From NCBI RefSeq assembly GCF_030718995.1, contig NZ_CP132204.1, forward strand, positions 2,852,001 to 2,916,000: a stretch of DNA of 64,000 nt, in the 5' to 3' direction. The position numbers were made by a program, and so were the translations under genes. This DNA comes from Arthrobacter oryzae (GTDB lineage Bacteria > Actinomycetota > Actinomycetes > Actinomycetales > Micrococcaceae). The notes under the pieces were generated by a model. That model saw nothing but the letters and a program-made list of their open reading frames with translations. It did no database searches and had not been told where the DNA came from. Shown here piece by piece: positions 60,344 to 64,000 of the stretch (its first letter is position 1; every line of letters starts with the position of its first letter).

Positions 60344-62070
60344 CCATCGCCACCGAACTGCCGGCCAACGACCCCGCTGCGGCCCCCGGCCTCCAGCCCG
60401 CCCCAACGCGGGGCGCGGCAGCCGATGCCCCCATCACCATGCTGAACCCGGACTTCCCTTTCAGCTATGATCACTACTTGGCCCACCCGGACGGGCTCGG
60501 CTCCGTCCCGCCCGAGCTGTACGGGACCGAAGTGGCAGTGGTCGGCGCAGGCCTGTCCGGACTGGTCACGGCCTACGAACTGATGAAACTGGGCCTCCGC
60601 CCTGTCCTTTATGAAGCCGACCAGATCGGCGGCCGGCTGCGGACCGCCAGCTTCCCGTCGGCCCCGGGCGTGGTGGCGGACCTTGGCGGCATGCGGTTCC
60701 CCGTGTCCGGCAAGGCGTTCTACCACTACGTGGACCTGCTGGGCCTGCAGACCCAGGAGTTCCCCAACCCGCTGGCACCGGCCACCTCCAGCACCGTGAT
60801 TGAGCTGGCCGGCCAGAAGCACTACGCCAGCACGCCGGCGGACCTGCCGCCGTTCTTCCGCGAGGTGGCGGATGCGTGGAAGGCCGCCGTGAACGACGGC
60901 GCCAAATTCAGCGAGATGCAGGACGCCATCCGGGCGCGGGACACGGCCCGGATCAAGGAGATCTGGAACGAACTCCTGCCGCTGATGGACGAACAGACGT
61001 TCTACGGCTTCATCGCGGCCAGCGAGTCCTTCAAGAAGGCGGGCTTTGCGCACCGTGAAGCATTCGGGCAGGTGGGGTTCGGCACCGGCGGCTGGGATAC
61101 CGACTTCCCCAACTCCATCCTCGAAATCCTGCGCGTCGTCTATACCGATGCCGACGACCAGCACCGCCTCATTGCCGGGGGAGCGCAGCGGCTCCCCGAG
61201 GCGCTGTGGCAGCACACCCCGTCGGGCATGGCCCACTGGCCGGAAGGGACATCGCTGGCGTCGCTGCATTCCGGCTCCCCGCGCGGCGCCGTGGACCGCA
61301 TCAGCCGGGACGCCAACGGCGACCTTCGCCTCCGCGAACGCTGGGGCCGGGAAGCGAGCTATCCCGCCGTCGTCACCACGTGCCAGTCCTGGCTGCTGTC
61401 CACCCGGATCCACACCGAGGAAGCGTTGTTCCCGGCGGAGCTGTGGACGGCGATTGAGCGCTCGCACTACATGCAGTCGTCCAAGACCTTCGTCATGGTG
61501 GACCGCCCGTTCTGGAAGGACACTGATCCGGCAACGGGCCGCGATGTCCTGTCCATGACGCTGACCGACCGGCTGAACCGTGCCACCTACCTGCTGGACG
61601 ACGGGCCGGACAAGCCCGCGGTGATTCTGCTCTCCTACACGTGGAACGACGACGCCCTGAAGTGGCTGGCGCTCGACGCTGACCAGCGGGTGGAGCTCAT
61701 GCTGCACTCCCTGGAGCAGATCTACCCGGGGGTGGACATCGCCAGCCACATCATCGGCCAGCCCATCACCGTCAGCTGGGAGGCGGACCCCAACTTCATG
61801 GGTGCCTTCAAGGCGAACCTGCCCGGCCACTACCGTTACCAGCAGCGGCTGTTCACGCATTTCAAGCAGGACAAACTGCCCGAATCCCAGCGCGGCATCT
61901 TCCTGGCCGGCGACGACGTTTCGTTCACTGCCGGCTGGGCCGAAGGTGCGGTCACCACCGGCCTCAACGCGGTGTGGGGCGTGGTGAACCACCTCGGCGG
62001 CCGGTCAGCGGCAGGGAATCCGGGGCCGGGCGAACTGCTGGACTCGCTGGGGCCGATCAGCCTGGACTGA
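60340..62070 (+). CDS. davB: Flavin amine oxidase family, probable lysine 2-monooxygenase (DavB-like)
   Basis: A 576-residue FAD enzyme. The dinucleotide motif GAGLSG is at 69-74, with LYEADQIGGRLRTASF and LGGMRFPVS as in the tryptophan/lysine 2-monooxygenase branch. VGFGTGGWDTDFPNSILEI, WPEGTSLASLH, SKTFVMVDRPFWKD and the C-terminal FLAGDDVSFTAGWAEGAV are, from memory of the family, especially close to Pseudomonas DavB. It should convert L-lysine to 5-aminovaleramide, CO2 and water. It is translationally coupled to the permease; the davA-like amidase 4.4 kb away completes the route. Confidence 0.85.
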   Translation: MTIATELPANDPAAAPGLQPAPTRGAAADAPITMLNPDFPFSYDHYLAHPDGLGSVPPELYGTEVAVVGAGLSGLVTAYELMKLGLRPVLYEADQIGGRLRTASFPSAPGVVADLGGMRFPVSGKAFYHYVDLLGLQTQEFPNPLAPATSSTVIELAGQKHYASTPADLPPFFREVADAWKAAVNDGAKFSEMQDAIRARDTARIKEIWNELLPLMDEQTFYGFIAASESFKKAGFAHREAFGQVGFGTGGWDTDFPNSILEILRVVYTDADDQHRLIAGGAQRLPEALWQHTPSGMAHWPEGTSLASLHSGSPRGAVDRISRDANGDLRLRERWGREASYPAVVTTCQSWLLSTRIHTEEALFPAELWTAIERSHYMQSSKTFVMVDRPFWKDTDPATGRDVLSMTLTDRLNRATYLLDDGPDKPAVILLSYTWNDDALKWLALDADQRVELMLHSLEQIYPGVDIASHIIGQPITVSWEADPNFMGAFKANLPGHYRYQQRLFTHFKQDKLPESQRGIFLAGDDVSFTAGWAEGAVTTGLNAVWGVVNHLGGRSAAGNPGPGELLDSLGPISLD

Positions 62071-62078
62071 GGTTCGGT

Positions 62079-62600
62079 TTAGCCGGCGTGCATTTGCCGG
62101 TGCGCCTGGGCGAGTTCGCGGTAGTGCGCGGCGTTGCGCTGCACGCCGTCGAACTCTTCATCGGTGAGTTCGCGGCGGACTTTGGCCGGGACACCGGCCA
62201 CCAGGGACCGCGGCGGGACCACCGTGCCTTCGAGGACGACGGCGCCGGCTGCCACCAGCGAGCCGGCGCCGATCACCGCACCGTTCAAGATGGTGGCGCT
62301 CATGCCGATGAGGCAGTCGTCCTCAACCGTGCAGCCGTGCACGACGGCGCTGTGCCCCACACTGACACGCGCCCCGACGCTGCAGGGGAAGCCCGGGTCC
62401 GCGTGCAGCACCACGTTGTCCTGCAGGTTGCTGCCCGCTCCCACGGTGATGGCGGCCGTGTCGGCCCGCACCGAGACGCCGTAAAAGGCGCTGGCGTCCT
62501 CGGCGAGGGTGGCGTTGCCGATCACGGAGGCGCTGGGGGCGACGAAGACTGAAGGGTGGACGTCCGGGCTGGTGCCGGCAAAAGGATAAAGAGGAGCCAT
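62079..62600 (-). CDS. Gamma-carbonic anhydrase-like hexapeptide-repeat protein
   Basis: A 173-residue left-handed beta-helix protein. Hexapeptide repeats begin after residue 15 (VHPSVFVAPSASVIGNATLA), with ISV/GVSVRAD and GHSAVVHGCTVEDDCLIGMS containing the His ligands of the PaaY/CaiE/YrdA group. It probably binds zinc; carbonic anhydrase or thioesterase-like activity is unproven. Its start lies only 7 bases from a long inverted repeat, with no good ribosome binding site. The gene is convergent with davB (8-base gap). Confidence 0.88.
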   Translation of the reverse strand: MAPLYPFAGTSPDVHPSVFVAPSASVIGNATLAEDASAFYGVSVRADTAAITVGAGSNLQDNVVLHADPGFPCSVGARVSVGHSAVVHGCTVEDDCLIGMSATILNGAVIGAGSLVAAGAVVLEGTVVPPRSLVAGVPAKVRRELTDEEFDGVQRNAAHYRELAQAHRQMHAG

Positions 62601-62607
62601 GTGCCCA

Positions 62608-62682
62608 GCCTAGGAGTTTTTGTCCAGATAACGGGACCAAATGGGTCGTTTGAGGCGATTATCTGGACAAAAACTCCTAGGC
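62608..62682. repeat. 24-bp perfect inverted repeat with 27-base loop
   Basis: The left arm (62608-62631, starting GCCTAGGAGTTTTTGTCC) and the right arm (62659-62682) are exact reverse complements. The element starts 7 bases upstream of the carbonic-anhydrase-like start codon. It has no T-run for a simple terminator. The adjoining stretch up to 62917 holds no gene I can support. Confidence 0.85.
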
Positions 62683-62917
62683 CGGCCTAGTGACGCCGCA
62701 GATCCGGCTCAGTAGCCTGGGGCCCATGAAACTACGGGGTTTTGGCCGTCACGGGCTTCAGCTGCAAGGGCTACACCTGCGCAAGGATGGAGGAGGAGGG
62801 CCCGGGCGGTTCCGCCGGTTGATGGCGGAGCTTGAACAGGCGGATTCCCTCGAGCCCGCCGTCAGCGTCATCCATCCGCTGGCGCAAAGACCGGCGGGGT
62901 GTCTAGGCTCAGGGTTT

Positions 62918-62940
62918 CCCTCAACTGCTAGCTAGTTGGG
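62918..62940 (-). repeat. Half copy of the 66-bp palindromic family
   Basis: Read on the minus strand it begins CCCAACTAGCTAGCAGTTGA, matching the left arm of copy A (30129-30150) at about 19 of 22 positions. It starts immediately after the stop codon of the methyltransferase. Confidence 0.6.
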
Positions 62941-63597
62941 TTAGAAGGAGGGAGTGCGGAGGACCAGGAACTGGTAATGCTGCGTCCAGTGGCCCGCACC
63001 CGGTCCGGACTCCGCGCCCGTTCCTTCCGGCCACGTCAACAGTTCCTCAACATCGCCATGCCTGCCGAAGATCCGCCGGAGCGCCGCATCGCTGCGCCGG
63101 CTGAAGAAGCGCGGCGGCTGGATCACGTCTTCGGGGTTGAGCACTTCCACATCGTCCCCGGACCAGAGCCCGACGGCGATCGGCGCGCCGGGCGCGGCCA
63201 CGCGCACGAGTTCACGGACGACGTCGTCGATGTCGCTGTTGGGGATATGCAGCAGGGTGCTCATGGTCCACACCGCCGGGAAGACGCCGTCGGCGAACGG
63301 CAGGTTCCGCACACTGGCAACTGAGACGTTCAGCCCCTTGGCCGTGGCCAGGCGCACGTGCTCCTCGGAGAGGTCCACACCGGTGTAGTTGATGCCTGCC
63401 TGGACGAACTTCAGCCCGTCAAGCCCCGGGCCCGTGCCGATCTCCAGCACCGCATGCCTGCCTTCGGCCTTCAGCCGGGCAATGAACCGCTCACGCTGCA
63501 GCACACGCTGCGGGGTGAGCGGATGAACGGGGTGGAGGACGGCGCGCTGGTTGTAGAACGCGGCCAGCCGGTCCTCGCCGCTGTGCTCGCCGCCCAT
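62941..63597 (-). CDS. Class I SAM-dependent methyltransferase
   Basis: A 218-residue methyltransferase. Motif I is VLEIGTGPGLDGLKF (about 50-64), the acidic loop is YTGVDLSEEHV, and the post-motif NLPFADGVFPAVWTMSTLLH is typical of the UbiE/Methyltransf_11 type. It starts 9 bp after purU on the same strand and is probably co-transcribed with it. No particular substrate is indicated; linkage with one-carbon metabolism could be incidental. Confidence 0.88.
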   Translation of the reverse strand: MGGEHSGEDRLAAFYNQRAVLHPVHPLTPQRVLQRERFIARLKAEGRHAVLEIGTGPGLDGLKFVQAGINYTGVDLSEEHVRLATAKGLNVSVASVRNLPFADGVFPAVWTMSTLLHIPNSDIDDVVRELVRVAAPGAPIAVGLWSGDDVEVLNPEDVIQPPRFFSRRSDAALRRIFGRHGDVEELLTWPEGTGAESGPGAGHWTQHYQFLVLRTPSF

Positions 63598-63606
63598 CTC
63601 CCCGGC

Positions 63607-64000
63607 CTAGTTGAAGACGACTGTGCGGTTGCCATCCAGCAGCACGCGGTGCTCGGCGTGCCACTGGACGGCCTGGGCGAGGGTGCGGCCCTCCACGTCA
63701 CGGCCCATCTGCACGAACTGCTCGGCCGTGCGGCGGTGGTCCACGCGGATGACTTCCTGCTCGATGATGGGCCCCTCGTCCAAGGCAGCGGTGACGTAGT
63801 GGGCGGTGGCGCCGATCAGCTTCACGCCCCTGGCGTGCGCCTGGTGGTACGGCTTCGCACCCTTAAAGGACGGCAGGAACGAGTGGTGGATGTTGATGGC
63901 CTTACCGGTGAGCTCGGTGCACAGTTCGTTGGAAAGAATCTGCATGTAACGGGCCAGGACAGTCAGCTCAATGTCTTCCTCGGCGATGATCTTGCGCAGT
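63607..64000 (-). CDS. purU: Formyltetrahydrofolate deformylase, C-terminal part
   Basis: The window holds the last 130 or so residues; the gene runs past the right edge. [13 protein letters not shown] and [20 protein letters not shown] are the hydrolase signature of PurU, with the Asn-His residues, and [19 protein letters not shown] is the C-terminal motif with the catalytic Asp. It hydrolyses 10-formyl-THF to formate and THF, feeding or balancing purine synthesis. The ACT domain is expected outside the window. Confidence 0.95.
   Translation of the reverse strand, partial: LRKIIAEEDIELTVLARYMQILSNELCTELTGKAINIHHSFLPSFKGAKPYHQAHARGVKLIGATAHYVTAALDEGPIIEQEVIRVDHRRTAEQFVQMGRDVEGRTLAQAVQWHAEHRVLLDGNRTVVFN

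Noticed and set aside
62690..62935. 81-residue frame (MTPQIRLSSLGPM...)
   Set aside because: No ribosome binding site, no recognisable content, and it covers the half palindrome at 62918; not supported as a gene.

Overview
The window reads as chromosomal DNA of a high-GC actinobacterium of the Micrococcaceae, most likely Arthrobacter or Pseudarthrobacter. The reasons are the 16S/23S/5S sequences (including the actinobacterial extra helix in 23S), the absence of tRNA genes in the rRNA spacer, the dense GC-rich coding with many 4-base stop/start overlaps, and actinobacterial family types such as DUF6350, DUF4383, an LAxTG surface protein and DUF559 proteins. No phage, plasmid, IS element or CRISPR array was seen; this is core and soft-core chromosome with lineage-specific islands.

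Layout. 1-7.2 kb: the end of a secreted protein, a LacI regulator with an aldo/keto reductase, two hypothetical genes, a flavin monooxygenase, a VapBC pair and a broken pRiA4b ORF-3-like gene. 7.3-13.35 kb: one complete rrn operon (promoter, boxA-like leader, 16S, spacer, 23S, 5S, terminator). 13.38-13.68 kb: a 32-bp tandem repeat array. 13.7-16.7 kb: an SDR and a PAS-GGDEF-EAL protein, convergent and overlapping. 17.4-21.5 kb: UDP-glucose dehydrogenase and a GT4 glycosyltransferase, a small gene encoding three 11-residue repeats (ARIG[NW]WPD[PL]M), and a secreted protein ending in FDPGSSPD. 21.6-26 kb: a ZIP transporter, an NfeD-like/flotillin pair and a CapK/PaaK-like ligase. 26-34.5 kb: DUF4383, DUF6350, PadR plus membrane partner, purN, a DUF559 protein between two 66-bp palindromes, an MFS transporter and purH. 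34.5-41.4 kb: a secreted serine protease, monomeric isocitrate dehydrogenase, an SRPBCC protein and a large catalase. 41.4-49.4 kb: a Ser/Thr kinase with an overlapping lipoprotein, an LAxTG repeat protein, a second FDPGSTPD protein, an oxidoreductase, a second 32-bp repeat array and a MacB-type ABC pair. 49.5-54.9 kb: a ChvE-GguAB-type sugar ABC transporter under a ROK regulator. 55.1-62.1 kb: a likely lysine catabolic cluster. 62.1-64 kb: gamma-carbonic anhydrase, a methyltransferase and the 3' part of purU.

Genes working together. The 55-62 kb cluster (C-N hydrolase, PucR regulator, alanine-racemase-type enzyme, APC permease, flavin monooxygenase) fits the DavB/DavA route: lysine uptake, oxidative decarboxylation to 5-aminovaleramide and hydrolysis to 5-aminovalerate, with a racemase that could bring in D-lysine. 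Ugd and the GT4 enzyme share a 4-base overlap and may make a glucuronate-containing glycolipid or glycan. The ROK regulator is followed by the sugar transporter, and an 18-bp motif occurs before both.

Most worth a second look: the multicore-looking repeat peptide at 20.1-20.3 kb; the 32-bp repeat family present at two distant loci; the 66-bp palindromic family placed at stop codons; the long inverted repeat at 62.6 kb; and the FDPGS[ST]PD secreted paralogues.
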